Below, piece by piece: positions 17,935-29,323 of a stretch of 64,000 bases of DNA (position 1 is the first letter of the stretch; every line of letters starts with the position of its first letter). The position numbers were made by a program, and so were the translations under genes. The DNA comes from an uncultured Aquincola sp. (GTDB taxonomy: Bacteria; Pseudomonadota; Gammaproteobacteria; Burkholderiales; Burkholderiaceae): contig CAKZXL010000139.1 of the NCBI GenBank assembly GCA_937883885.1, forward strand, positions 1-64,000. Reading direction: 5' to 3'. The notes under the pieces were generated by a model that saw only the letters and a program-made list of their open reading frames with translations, made no database searches and had not been told where the DNA came from.

Positions 17935-20487
17935 ATGTCGGCCCCCCTTCCCCCAGACGAGCAGGCACGGCTCGATCGCCTGCGTGAACTGCTGATTCTC
18001 GACAGCGAGCCGGAGGCCTTGTTCGACACCATCGCACGTCAGGCGGCCGAACTGTGCGGGACACCCATTGCGCTGATGTCGCTCGTCGATAAGGAGCGCC
18101 AGTGGTTCAAGGCCAATGTCGGGCTGCCCGGCGTCAACGAGACGCCGCGTGACGTAGCCTTCTGTGCGCATGCGATTCTGCAGGCCGATCTCTTCACGGT
18201 GCCGGACGCCCGGCAGGACTCGCGGTTCGCGCGCAATCCGCTCGTGACGGGGGCGCCGGGAATTCGCTTCTACGCCGGGATGCCGTTGACGATGCCGGAC
18301 GGCAGTTGCGTCGGGACGCTGTGTGTCATCGATCGCGTTCCCAGAGCGATGGAGCCGCTGCAGGTCGAACGACTCACGGGCTTGGCTCGCATTGCCACCG
18401 AAGCGCTCGCGATGCGTCGCGATCTGATCCTGCGCGCGCTTGCCATTCGCAGCGAAGACGAGCAGCAGATCGCACGGAGCCGTGCGCTCTATCGAGACCT
18501 GGTCGAGCAGCAGAGCGAACTGGTGTCGTTGGCCCGCCCGGATGGGGAACTGGTGTACGTGAATCAGGCCTATGCCCAGCTTTTCGGGCGAGAGCCGCGG
18601 CAACTGATCGGGGCGAACCTGTTCGACCTCGTGCAGGCCCAGGACCGCGAGGCGGTGGGACACCGGTTCCACGAACTGCTGTCGGGGAAGGAACGCTGTT
18701 CCGGAGAGAACCGGAACGTCGGTGCCGCCGGGCAGACCCGATGGATTGCCTGGACGAATTCCCGCCAGAGCGACGCCGATGGCTCGGTGCTGATTCACTC
18801 GGTCGGTCGGGACATCAGCGAGCAGCGCCAGGCGGAATTGGCGCTGCGGACCGCCAAGGCCCTGCTGGAGCGCACCGGGCGGGTTGCCGGTGTCGGTGGA
18901 TGGGAGATGGATCTGGAGACCCGTGCAATCAGCTGGTCGGCGCAGACGCGCAGGATCCACGAAGTCGACGCGAGCTACACCCCGTCGCTCGACGAGGCCA
19001 TTTCGTTCTACTCACCGGCCGCCAGGCCGGTCATCGAGGCAGCCGTGCAGCGTGCAATTGCCTCCGGAGGCGGCTGGGATCTGGAGCTTCCGTTCGTGAC
19101 CGCGAAAGGGCGCCCGATCTGGGTGCGTGCCGTCGGCGAAATCGAGAGCGAGGGAGGCAGGCCGCGGCGGCTGATTGGAGCCTTCCAGGACATCACCGAG
19201 CGGCGTGAAATGGCCACGCGTCTGGCCGAGGCGGCCGAGCAGGTTCACGACCTGTACGACAACGCGCCGTGCGGCTACTACTCTGTCGACGCGCAGGGCA
19301 GGTTCATCCGCATCAACGACCTCGCGCTGGCGTGGCTGGGTTGCAGCCGGGAGGAGGTGCTTCACCGACTGGGGCCGGTCGACTTTTTCTCGGAGGCAGG
19401 CCGCAACCTGTTCCGGTTGATGTTTCCAGTCTTCAAGGTTGATGGGCAGATCGGTCCGATGGAGTTCGAACTCCGCTCCAGGGACGGGTCGTCGCGCTGG
19501 GTCAGCCTCTCGGCGACGGCGGTCCGCGACGCCGACGGGGGTTTTGTCATGAGTCGCTCGGTGATGCACGACATCACGCAGGTGCACGAGGCGCGGATCG
19601 CCCTGAGCCGTCTGGCCAAGGAGCAGAACGCCATGCTGGACAACGAAGTGGTCGGAATCGTCAGGATCCGGGGCAGAACGGTGGTCTGGAAGAACTCCGC
19701 GGCAGAGCGGATGTTCGGCTATGACCCGGACGAGTTGTTGAATCAGGCCGCCCGGGTGCTGTGTGCGGATCACCGCTCGTTCGAGGAGGAGGCCCAGGCG
19801 GCCGACGCGGCACTGGCCGCCAAAGGCCGCCATCGCACCCAGTTGCAGATGCGGCGAAAGGGTGGCGAGTTGCTGTGGATCGATGCGAGCGGTATGCTGC
19901 TGTCCCCGGCAACCGGGGAGTCGATGTGGGTGCTCGTCGACATCAGCCAGATGAAGGACTACCAGTCCCAGGTGGAGCACCTTGCCTTCCACGATGCGCT
20001 CACGCAATTGCCCAACCGCCTGCTGCTGGCGGACCGGTTGCAGCACGCGTTGGCCGTGAACGCCCGGCAGCAAGGTCGACTCGCCGTGTGCTGCCTGGAT
20101 CTGGACGGCTTCAAGGCAGTCAATGACCGGCATGGGCATTCGGCCGGCGACCGGCTGCTCGTCGAGGTTGGTCGGCGACTGCAGGCTTGCGTGCGCCAGG
20201 GCGATACCGTGGCCAGGCTCGGTGGCGACGAGTTCGTGGTGCTGCTGACCCCGGTGGTGACGGGCGATGGCCTGCAGGCGATCCTGCGACGGATCATCAG
20301 TGCCGTGTGTCAGCCGATTGAACTGCCCGGTGCCGAATCCGCGCAAGTGTCCGTGAGCGTGGGCGTGGCCATCGCTCCGGACGATGCGCGCCAGCCCGGC
20401 GCGCTGCTGGACAAGGCCGACGAGGCGTTGTACGCCGCCAAGCGTGCCGGCAGGAACCGCGTGTCGTTTGCCGGTGTGGAGCCATGA
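17935..20487 (+). CDS. GAF-PAS-PAS-PAS-PAS-GGDEF sensor diguanylate cyclase
   Basis: An 850-residue cytosolic sensor. Residues ~20-165 form a GAF domain (FCAHAILQADLFTVPDA, GTLCVIDRVPR). About four PAS/PAC units follow, starting near residues 185, 305, 430 and 560, each ending in a PAC-like DI(T/S) motif (GRDISEQR, FQDITERR, MHDITQVH, LVDISQMK). The GGDEF domain (about 680-845) has LAFHDALTQLPNRLLLADRL, DLDGFKAVNDRHGH and the active GGDEF loop; RQGD five residues earlier is an intact inhibitory I-site. It should make cyclic di-GMP in response to ligands or redox state, with product feedback. No phosphodiesterase (EAL) domain is attached. Confidence 0.92.
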   Translation: MSAPLPPDEQARLDRLRELLILDSEPEALFDTIARQAAELCGTPIALMSLVDKERQWFKANVGLPGVNETPRDVAFCAHAILQADLFTVPDARQDSRFARNPLVTGAPGIRFYAGMPLTMPDGSCVGTLCVIDRVPRAMEPLQVERLTGLARIATEALAMRRDLILRALAIRSEDEQQIARSRALYRDLVEQQSELVSLARPDGELVYVNQAYAQLFGREPRQLIGANLFDLVQAQDREAVGHRFHELLSGKERCSGENRNVGAAGQTRWIAWTNSRQSDADGSVLIHSVGRDISEQRQAELALRTAKALLERTGRVAGVGGWEMDLETRAISWSAQTRRIHEVDASYTPSLDEAISFYSPAARPVIEAAVQRAIASGGGWDLELPFVTAKGRPIWVRAVGEIESEGGRPRRLIGAFQDITERREMATRLAEAAEQVHDLYDNAPCGYYSVDAQGRFIRINDLALAWLGCSREEVLHRLGPVDFFSEAGRNLFRLMFPVFKVDGQIGPMEFELRSRDGSSRWVSLSATAVRDADGGFVMSRSVMHDITQVHEARIALSRLAKEQNAMLDNEVVGIVRIRGRTVVWKNSAAERMFGYDPDELLNQAARVLCADHRSFEEEAQAADAALAAKGRHRTQLQMRRKGGELLWIDASGMLLSPATGESMWVLVDISQMKDYQSQVEHLAFHDALTQLPNRLLLADRLQHALAVNARQQGRLAVCCLDLDGFKAVNDRHGHSAGDRLLVEVGRRLQACVRQGDTVARLGGDEFVVLLTPVVTGDGLQAILRRIISAVCQPIELPGAESAQVSVSVGVAIAPDDARQPGALLDKADEALYAAKRAGRNRVSFAGVEP

Positions 20488-20714
20488 GTTGTGGCGATGG
20501 GTTGACCGACGACAGTCGCCAGGACCTGTGCCGACGAACCATCGGCTCGATGCCCTGCGGTGGGCGCGCCGTACAAGGACGCCATGCGCGAGGCGGCTCG
20601 CCTGGTTCGGCTCGTCGAGAATCGGGCAGTGTGCCCAAGTGCATCCAAAGTTGGCGCCGCTAGGCTGCGAGACTGGAGTATTGCGGCGGCACGCGAGCGA
20701 GGATCGGGAGGGCG

Positions 20715-21164
20715 ATGGAACGACGTTGGAAGGCCATGCCGTTTGCGCTGCTCAAAGCCCGCGCTGTGATTCGCGGCGAATCGACGTTAGCGACGGTCAG
20801 CAACAGCGCATTGCCTGTGGTGTGTGCTCGGCTGGAGCGGTTGGTTGGAAGGCGGCAACTCTCGCTCGTGAAGGTTCACGAACTGGACGACTTGATGGCT
20901 GCGCCCGGTGAAGGGACGGGCAAGGCCTGTCGCACCTACGAAGTTTGCGACCGGGAGATCGCGGCGCGTCTTCTTGATGTCGACCCCGGCATGGCTCACC
21001 TCCTGCCATGTCGCATCAGCCTGCACGATCGCGGGGGCGTGACGACCGTCACGACGCCACGCCCGACGGCGCTGATGCCTCTGCTCTCACACTCGGCCGA
21101 GGTCGATGTGCTGGCACGCACGATCGAGGCCGCGCTGTGCCGCTTGCTGCGGGGACTCAGATGA
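20715..21164 (+). CDS. DUF302 domain protein
   Basis: A 149-residue protein whose second half carries the DUF302 pattern: YEVCDREIAARLLDVDP, then HLLPCRISLHDRGGVTTVTTPRP. This fold is soluble and of unknown biochemical role, often linked to redox or sulfur genes. The first half (LSLVKVHELDDLMAAPGEG) fits the earlier part of the domain. A strong GGGAGGG ribosome-binding site precedes the ATG. The stop overlaps the next gene as ATGA, so the two are coupled. Bases 20488-20714 before it contain no gene I recognise. Confidence 0.6.
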   Translation: MERRWKAMPFALLKARAVIRGESTLATVSNSALPVVCARLERLVGRRQLSLVKVHELDDLMAAPGEGTGKACRTYEVCDREIAARLLDVDPGMAHLLPCRISLHDRGGVTTVTTPRPTALMPLLSHSAEVDVLARTIEAALCRLLRGLR

Positions 21165-21679
21165 GCGGCAGCACGCGCGGACGGGATCTCGTCGACCCGG
21201 GAACGACAACGCTGCTCGACCAATTGCTCGATGCGTCGATGACGCCCCGGCCTGCGGTCGTGCACACGCAGACGGTGTCGATGGCCCGCTGTCGAGGCAG
21301 CATCGAGAGCGTGGCGCTGACACTCAGGCTGGAATTCCTCGCGCATCGCGTGTCAGTGCTGCGGCGATACAGGTTCGCGGATCGTGTCCCTGACGCCATG
21401 CCGCTGGCCCGTCGCGCCGTCGTCTTCGATGTCTGGGCTGCCGATGTCGTGGCGGGGCTGTTCGAGGCTGGGTCGGCGCCCGGCGAGCACCTCCCGGGCC
21501 GTATCGGGCTGATCGAGCGAGACGACGGGGTCGTGCTGGTCATGCGCCGCCCCTGCTCGACCGAGCCGCAGGCGGCGTCGAACGGTCGGCAACGAGCGTC
21601 GTGGTCGCGGCGTCTGCAGTCGTGTTTCGACCTGACGGTGCGGCTGTCGGCCTCGGCCTTGGGGGATGGCCAATTCTGA
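21161..21679 (+). CDS. Hypothetical protein coupled to the DUF302 gene
   Basis: A 172-residue protein with no family I can name. It starts at ATG 21161, overlapping the upstream stop by four bases. It is mostly charged and soluble with repeated Arg-rich stretches (HRVSVLRRYRFADR) and a central VVFDVWAADVVAGLFEAG helix. No signal peptide or membrane helix is evident. Tight coupling suggests a shared function with the DUF302 protein. It ends only 16 bp before the end of the IS110 transposase gene, so its 3' end may have been altered by that insertion. Confidence 0.4.
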   Translation: MSGSTRGRDLVDPGTTTLLDQLLDASMTPRPAVVHTQTVSMARCRGSIESVALTLRLEFLAHRVSVLRRYRFADRVPDAMPLARRAVVFDVWAADVVAGLFEAGSAPGEHLPGRIGLIERDDGVVLVMRRPCSTEPQAASNGRQRASWSRRLQSCFDLTVRLSASALGDGQF

Positions 21680-21695
21680 GCAACCGTCTTGAAGG

Positions 21696-23010
<1,315 letters not shown>

Positions 23011-24334
23011 ATGCAGGAGCCTGCGTCACGAACCGACTCGGGGATTGACCGGATGCGGCAGGTCGAGCCCGCGCAAGGCGCACTCGCCAAGCGCGGGTCC
23101 AACCACCTGACCCAACGCACGCTGGCGTTCGTCCTGGCGGGCGGGCGCGGTGCGAGACTCAGGCAGCTTACCGACCGGCGTGCAAAGCCTGCCGTGCCGT
23201 TCGGGGGGAAGTTCAAGATCATCGACTTTGCGTTGAGCAACTGCGTGAACTCGGGTGTCCGCCACATCGCTGTTCTCACGCAATACAAGGCGCAGAGCCT
23301 GATTCGCCACATCGAGCGCGGGTGGAGCTTCCTCGCGGCCAACCTTGGCGAATACGTGGACGTGGTCCCGGCGCAGCAGCGGACGGGCGAGAGTTGGTAC
23401 GCCGGTACCGCGGACGCCGTGTATCAGAACCTGGAACTGCTGCGAGAAACGCGGGCCGAGTACGTCCTGGTGCTCGCCGGGGACCATGTCTACAAGATGG
23501 ACTACTCGATCATGCTGGCCGGGGCATGTCCGCAGCGGCGCCGATGTGACGGTCGGGTGCATCGACGTTGCGCTGGCCGATGGTGTGAACTTCGGGGTCA
23601 TGGCCGTAGACGATTCCGGCCGCGTGCAAGCCTTCGCGGAGAAGCCCCGACAGCCCCGGCCCTGGCCCGACGATCCGCACCGTTGTCTGGCCAGCATGGG
23701 CATCTATGGCTTCTCCGCGGCGCTGCTGTGCGAGGAGTTGCAGCGCGATGCGGCAGTTGCCGAGTCCAGTCACGACTTCGGCAAGGACATCCTGCCGCAG
23801 CTGGTGCAGCGCCGCCGGGTGCTTGCCCACCGATATGCCGACAGTTGCGTGAACATGGTGGGCATGCGCCCGTATTGGCGCGACGTCGGGACTCTCGACG
23901 CGTTCTGGGAGGCCAACCTGGACCTCACGCACGTCGTGCCGGAACTCAATCTGTACGACGACCAGTGGCCCATCCTCAGCCTTCCTGCCCAGTTGCCGCC
24001 TGCCAAGTTCGTATTCGACGAAGACGCTCGGAGGGGTTTGGCGGTCGACTCGCTGGTCTGCAGCGGATGCATCGTCAGCGGTGCCACCGTGCGCCGCTCG
24101 GTGCTGTCTTCCAAGGTCCACGTGGGTGAACACAGCCTGGTCGAAGACTCGGTTGTTCTGCCCGGCGCGAGGGCCGGACGCGGCGTTGTCCTGCGACGTG
24201 CCATCGTCGACAAGCGCTGCGTGCTGCCCGACGGTTTCAAGGCAGGGGTCTTTCCGCACGAAGACCGCTCACGCTTCCACCTCACCGAGCGCGGGATCGT
24301 GCTCATCACGCCGGAAATGCTCGGCCAGCGTTGA
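23011..24334 (+). pseudogene. glgC: Glucose-1-phosphate adenylyltransferase, frameshifted
   Basis: The enzyme makes ADP-glucose for glycogen synthesis. The first part (ATG 23011, good GGAGG site) encodes [37 protein letters not shown] and [14 protein letters not shown], all GlgC signatures, up to DYSIMLAG. At the GGGG run 23521-23524 the homologous continuation ([15 protein letters not shown] onward, with [14 protein letters not shown] and [11 protein letters not shown], then the left-handed helix domain) is one base out of frame, ending 24334. One extra G explains it. Either the gene is inactive or the base call is wrong; all other catalytic motifs are intact. Confidence 0.8.
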
Positions 24335-24468
24335 GGTGGGCATCCTGGTGTCGTCCGCCGCGGCGTTCCGTGCACTTCGACGCTTCCGGCATCTACCCGG
24401 ATGGCTGCGACATGCGAAGTTCACCGACCGGACGCTCCGACCGTCGCATCGGGGCAGGGGGTGTATTG

Positions 24469-24738
24469 ATGGAGGATTCAGGTCAGGTGGTCGCGCAGAA
24501 CATCGCCGACCGGCTTGCGGTCGTGGTCCTGTCGGATGGGACCTACAGCGTGCTGCAGTGGCTCGATCCGCCCGGCCTTCGGGTCGGCGAACGGCTCCAT
24601 GGCGAAATGGATCGGGGCGGGTGGATCCGACTGACCAATCGCTCCACGGGGCTCAGCGTTCGCGCCTATGGGCACCTGTACGGCTGCCCCCGGTCTGACG
24701 CCTACGCGTTCAGCCGCATCGAACGGTCCCTGGACTGA
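24469..24738 (+). CDS. Small hypothetical protein
   Basis: 89 residues from ATG 24469 (GTG and TTG lie just upstream as alternatives). The sequence is balanced and protein-like: VVVLSDGTYSVLQWLDPPG, then LHGEMDRGGWIRLTNRSTG and VRAYGHLYG, suggesting a small beta-rich domain. I recognise no family. It follows glgC by 134 bp in the same direction and faces the MFS transporter gene, whose end is 57 bp away. Confidence 0.4.
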   Translation: MEDSGQVVAQNIADRLAVVVLSDGTYSVLQWLDPPGLRVGERLHGEMDRGGWIRLTNRSTGLSVRAYGHLYGCPRSDAYAFSRIERSLD

Positions 24739-24795
24739 CGCGGCAGCGGCCGGAAGACATTGCGGAGGGGCCCGGTGGTCTTCGGCGTAGGGTGT

Positions 24796-26016
24796 TCACG
24801 GCCCAAGAGTCTCCGACGGCCGCAGTGCGAGGAAGATCGCGATGGCCAACACGGAAAGTCCAGCCGCCGCCGCGAACGCCCACGCGGGCGAGATGCTCCA
24901 CAGCGCGCCGGCGATCAGCGAGGCCGGCAGGTAAGCGACACCGGTCACGAAATTGTAGGCGCCGATCGCCGTTGCCCGTCGCTCAGGTTCGAGGTCGGCG
25001 ATGAACGCCTTGCTCTGCGACTCCTCAATGGCGTAGAAGAGGCCGTACAGGGCGAAGATCGCCACCATCTCCGGGCGGCTGCCGGCCGCGATGAGCCACA
25101 GGTTGATGCAAGCGTAGAGTGCATAGCCGAGCAGCACGACATGGCTTCGTCCGATCCTGTCGCCGAGCCGTCCCATGGCCGGAGCAGCCAGGACGCAGGT
25201 GGCATTGAACAAAGCGTACAGCAGAACCACCTGCGCGATGGAGAAACCCATCGTGTGCGCCTTCAGCAGAATGAAGCCGAGGCTGAAGTAGGCCAGCGCG
25301 AATACGCCTGCGGGCACCAGGAAGCGCTTGAACGCCGGTGTCAATCGAAGCCAGCCGTGTCGCGCGCTCTCGGCGTCGTGCCGCGTGCCGGGGCGATCCG
25401 GGATGGACGACAGAAGGATCACGCTGACCACCGCTGGGACGAAGGCGACCGCGAACAGGAGCCCGTAGGTGGCGGGCGACTCGCCAAGACCGCTCAGGAG
25501 CGCATAGGCGATCAGCGGGCCGACGACGGCGCCGGATTTGTCGAGCGCCTTGTGCACGCCGAAGGCGTATCCCCTTGAACCCTCGGGCGCCATGGATGAC
25601 AGCCATGCATCCCGTGGCGGCCCCCGAAAGCCCTTGCCCAGGCGTTCGACGACGCGGAACGCTGCCAGGGCGCCGACGGAAGTGGCGACCAGCAAGACCG
25701 ACTTGGCCAGCGTCGAGAACGCATAGCCTGCCACGGCAAACCACTTGCGTCTGCCGCTTCGATCCGACAGCCAGCCTGCCAGATAGTTGAGCGACGAGGC
25801 GGACAGGTCCGCGAGGCCTTCGATGAGGCCCAGCAGTGCGCTGGATGCGCCCGCCACCGTGGTGAAGAAGACGGAGAACACTGCGAAGATCATCTCGGAG
25901 CTCACGTCGGTGAGAAAGCTCACGACGCCCAGGCGCACGATGTCCGGACGTAGGCGATGTCGCGGGAGGATATCCTGCCGCCGAACTGCGTCTTCGCTGC
26001 GTCGTTCCTTGTTCAT
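24796..26016 (-). CDS. MFS transporter
   Basis: A 406-residue protein with about 12 hydrophobic helices. The N-terminal region FLTDVSSEMIFAVFSVFF and the loop GWLSDRSGRRKWFAVAGY, which is the MFS motif A, followed by GKGFRGPPRDAWLSS, place it in a subgroup of MFS proteins common in island-borne stress clusters. Substrate unknown. ATG 26016 is preferred because upstream in-frame codons (to 26151) are low-complexity and lack a good ribosome-binding site. It lies among broken stress genes but is itself intact. Confidence 0.85.
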   Translation of the reverse strand: MNKERRSEDAVRRQDILPRHRLRPDIVRLGVVSFLTDVSSEMIFAVFSVFFTTVAGASSALLGLIEGLADLSASSLNYLAGWLSDRSGRRKWFAVAGYAFSTLAKSVLLVATSVGALAAFRVVERLGKGFRGPPRDAWLSSMAPEGSRGYAFGVHKALDKSGAVVGPLIAYALLSGLGESPATYGLLFAVAFVPAVVSVILLSSIPDRPGTRHDAESARHGWLRLTPAFKRFLVPAGVFALAYFSLGFILLKAHTMGFSIAQVVLLYALFNATCVLAAPAMGRLGDRIGRSHVVLLGYALYACINLWLIAAGSRPEMVAIFALYGLFYAIEESQSKAFIADLEPERRATAIGAYNFVTGVAYLPASLIAGALWSISPAWAFAAAAGLSVLAIAIFLALRPSETLGP

Positions 26017-26200
26017 CGTGCGCACAACATCCTGCGGGCCCGAAGGAAGGCGCACAGGTCCAGGCTGGAACTGGTACGGCCGATGGCGAGCGCCGCTCAT
26101 CCGTGCCGTCATCATCGAGCTTCGCCATCCGGTTCGATTGTCCGTCGTCAAGTCCAGGGGCCGAGGCGGCTACGGCCGGCCGGACGTCTCACGACGTGGT

Positions 26201-26488
26201 TCACCTGACCGTCGAGCAGGCAGTTGTCCAGGCTGCGGCGACACTCACGGTCAGGGCCAGTGCGAATCGCCAGGCCAAGCTCCGGCCACTGGAGACCAAT
26301 GCCGCGGCGACACGGGTGACCGAGTTGATGCTGACCGCCAGCAGTGCGCCCTGGACGAACTCTTCTTTCACCAGCGTACCGACTGCGTTCAGCACGGCCA
26401 GGGACACCACCGGTGCAGGCGCATCGCCGATGGCGGCGAGCGCAACGCTCACCTTCAGGCCGAGGTCCCGCCAAGTACCGCTGGCCAT
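26201..26488 (-). pseudogene. C-terminal remnant of a DUF4010 (MgtC/SapB-type) membrane protein
   Basis: About 95 codons encode VSVALAAIGDAPAPVVSLAVL, then FVQGALLAVSINSVTRVAAAL and a final hydrophobic helix WRFALALTVSVAAAW. This is the end of DUF4010 membrane proteins, which normally have more than 350 residues. Nothing upstream on this strand continues the family, so the N-terminal MgtC-like part has been deleted. Confidence 0.5.
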
Positions 26489-26490
26489 AG

Positions 26491-26796
26491 CCGAAACCGA
26501 TGGCGGCAGGCACCGGCGACGACCAGGCCGGAGGACGGCAGGGCCTGTGCGATTTCTCCGGATGGGCGGCGACCGTGAAAATGCGCGATCCGGCGGCTTC
26601 GCGGTCTGCGGCCTGGCCTTTGTGGCGTTCGCTTTTGGTGCCGAGCGGCAGTCCGGTGCCGAGTGCGACGGGGAGGCCGACGACGCGGGTTTCGTCGGGA
26701 CGCATCGCTGCACGATCGCGCCCGGCGCGGGCGCACGAGAGGTTCGTGCCAGACTGGCGTCGGGGCAGGGACGGCGATGTCCGGGGAGGAGGCACG
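26491..26796. other. Non-coding spacer
   Basis: About 300 bp between the DUF4010 remnant and the next gene. Open frames here have no protein-like composition. It ends with a strong ribosome-binding site (GGGGAGGAGG) for the gene at 26797. I see no other signal. Confidence 0.4.
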
Positions 26797-27388
26797 ATGA
26801 ATTCCAGGATCGACGAGTTGATGGCACGCATCCACGAACTCCATTGCGAATTGGAGGCAGACCTCGCAGTCAAGCGACAGCAGTTCCGCTATCGCCTCGA
26901 CCACCACCGCGTGCGGTTCGAGGATGAGGTGCTGGAACTGCACCGCCGCCTGCGCACCAGCAGTCTTCACTACCTGCTGCGAGCCCGACTGTGGCATCTG
27001 CTGACCGCGCCAGTGATCTACGGCGTTGCGCTGCCGCTGCTGCTGGCCGACCTGGCCATCAGCGTCTACCAGGCGATCTGCTTTCCGATCTACCGGATAC
27101 CGAAGGGCGCCGCGCTGACCACTTCGTCTACGACCGCGCGCTGCTGCCGTACCTGAACCGCATCGAGCAATTCAACTGCCTGTACTGCTTCTACGCGAAC
27201 GGCTTGATGGCCTATGGTCGGGAGATCATTGCGCGCACTGAGCAGTACTGGTGCCCCTCAAGCATTCGCGCCGGCTGTGAGCCACCCACGATCGTTACGA
27301 GCAGTACTTCGACTATGGCGACGCGCAGCGCTACGTTGCAGAGCTCGAGGCCATGCGCGCCGGCCTCGCCGATGCGGACCGCCCCTAG
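26797..27388 (+). pseudogene. Membrane protein of unknown function, multiply frameshifted
   Basis: The start (ATG 26797) encodes a coiled-coil-like N-terminus (ELHCELEADLAVKRQQFRY) and a hydrophobic hairpin (VIYGVALPLLLADLAISVYQ). Near 27110 the family continuation shifts frame: YDRALLPYLNRIEQFNCLYCFYANGL with two cysteines, then REIIARTEQYWCP. Another shift near 27250 leads to KHSRRL, an in-frame TGA, and RYEQYFDYGDAQRYVAELE ending at TAG 27386-27388. At least two frameshifts and one nonsense codon make it inactive. The intact family sits in stress islands; its role is unknown. Confidence 0.55.
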
Positions 27389-28788
27389 AGGTCGACGTGG
27401 CTGAGCGCGGCGGGCCCTTCCGCTGCCCAGCCGAGTTCATCCGCGATGCGGTCGGCAAAGCCGCAGGCGGTCGCCGCTTCGCCGTGCAACACGAAGGTCT
27501 GCTGCGGCGCGCGACGCAGGCTGCGCAGCCAGGCGAGCAGCGCATCGCGATCGGCGTGCGCGGACAGCCCGCCGATCGTGTGCACGCTGGCTCGCACGGC
27601 GTGCTCCTCGCCGAACAGCCGCACCCGCTTCTCGCCGTCGACCAGGCGCCGGCCGAGGGTGCCCTCGGCCTGGAAGCCGATGATCACGATCGCGCATTCG
27701 GGGCGGCCGAGGTTGTGTCGCGGGTGGTGCTTGATGCGGCCCGCGTCGCACATGCCGCTGGCGGCGACGATGATGCCGCCCGCCTTGAGCCGGTTCAGTG
27801 CCATCGACTCGTCCACGTTCTTGGTGAAACGGATGCTCAGGCCCTCCGGTGGCTGCCGGCGCAATGACAGCATCTCCCGCGTCTCGGCGTCGAGGAACTC
27901 GGGATGCCGAGCCGTGATGGCGTTGACCTTGTCGGCGATCGGCGAGTCGACGAACACCTGCATTGGCGGCAGCCGGTTTTCGCGGCGCAGGCTCACCAGC
28001 AGGTACAGCAGTTCCTGCGTGCGCCCGAGTGCGAAGGCCGGGATGTCGATGTTGCCCTGGTGCCGGCGCAGCGTGTCCTCAATGACCGCCACGAGTTCGT
28101 CCACGGTTTCCCGCATCGGGCGGTGCACGCGGTCGCCGTAGGTCGACTCGACGAACAGCAGGTCAGCTTCGTCGATCGGCGTCGGGTCGCGCACGATCGG
28201 CCGGCCCGGCTGACCCAGGTCGCCGGAGAAGACGAGCTTGCGAGCGCGCTCGCCCTCCTGAAGCCACAACTCGATGATGGCCGAGCCGAGGATATGGCCG
28301 GCATCGCGGAACCGGCAGCGCACGGCCGGATGCGGGTGGACGTCGACGTCATAGGCGACGCCGCGTACCTGCTCGAGGCAAGCCTCGGCTTGCGCGACGG
28401 TGTAGAGCAGTTCGACGCCTCGTCCGGCATGGCGCCGGCCATTGCCGCGCTCGCGCTGGGCGCGGTTCCAGTCCGATTAGTGGATGAAGGCGCTGTCCAT
28501 CAGCATGACCGACAGGAGGTCGGCCGTGGCGCTGGTCGCGTAGATCGGTCCCTTGAATCCGAGCGCACACAGCCTGGGCAGCAGCCCGCTGTGATCGATG
28601 TGGGCGTGGGTCAGCAACACGAAGTCGAGGTTCTTCGGTTCGAAGGGCCAGCGCGCGAAGTAGCGCTCCCGGGCTTCACGTCCGCCCTGATGCATTCCGC
28701 AATCCACCAGGAACTCCAGCCCGGGCAACTCGACCAGGCAGCACGAGCCGGTGACTTCCTGCGCCGCCCCCAGAAAGCTGATCTTCAT
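27385..28788 (-). pseudogene. MBL-fold beta-CASP RNA-processing hydrolase with premature stop
   Basis: Intact length would be 467 residues. From ATG 28788 (AGGAG 8 bases upstream) it reads MKISFLGAAQEVTGS, then the zinc site HAHIDHSG. At codon 104 a TAA (28477-28479) replaces the expected Glu before SDWNR; the frame then continues uninterrupted through DAGHILGSA, FSGDLGQPG, FVESTYGDR, the beta-CASP motifs and SAHADRDALLAWL to the end. Homologues are CPSF73-like RNases. One nonsense mutation truncates it to 103 residues unless a downstream start (for example 28323) yields a piece lacking the first metal motif. Confidence 0.75.
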
Positions 28789-28855
28789 CAAGATCTCCTC
28801 GTCCGAAGAGCCTGACCGTCCCATACCTCCGTCGATGATTCCGCGACCATGCGCC

Positions 28856-29306
28856 ATGCCTTCCCCGAGTGACCAGCTCGGCCTGTCCGGGCTCGCCGAG
28901 GACCAAGCACGGCAACGACTGGCGCGGCAGGGCGCCAACGAGATTGACGACAGCGAGCGCCAGGGCTGGCTGGACACCTTGCGCGTGACCGCGTCGGAGC
29001 CGATGTTTCTCCTGCTGACCGTCGGGCTGGCCGTGCTCGGGGCGATCGCGCTGCCGGTGACCTGGCATTGCTGGCAGCGTGGCGAATGGGATTCAGGGCT
29101 TGCTGTTGGCCGTCGCCCGGGGCCTGGCGGTCAAGGTTCCCGGTGCGCACGGACTGCTGCAGTTTGCGCAGCCTGCAACTGCCGATCTCCTGCTTGAGCT
29201 AGGCTGGGTGGCAGGAGCCGTCGCGCTCGGCGAATACGCAGGTGCTGCGACACAATGGAGACGCGCCGCGCAGCCGGCCCGAAGTGTCTTCTCCACTGGG
29301 AATTGA
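28856..29306 (+). pseudogene. Cation-transporting P-type ATPase with large internal deletion
   Basis: The start encodes the N-terminal cation-ATPase domain: GLSGLAEDQARQRLARQGANEI and SEPMFLLLTVGLAVLGAIA. Directly after this, in another frame, comes the likely last membrane segment ([34 protein letters not shown]). The phosphorylation site DKTGT, the ATP-binding domain and most membrane helices are missing, so more than 2 kb was deleted. It follows the broken beta-CASP gene divergently. Confidence 0.55.
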
Positions 29307-29323
29307 AACGATATGCCTGGCCT

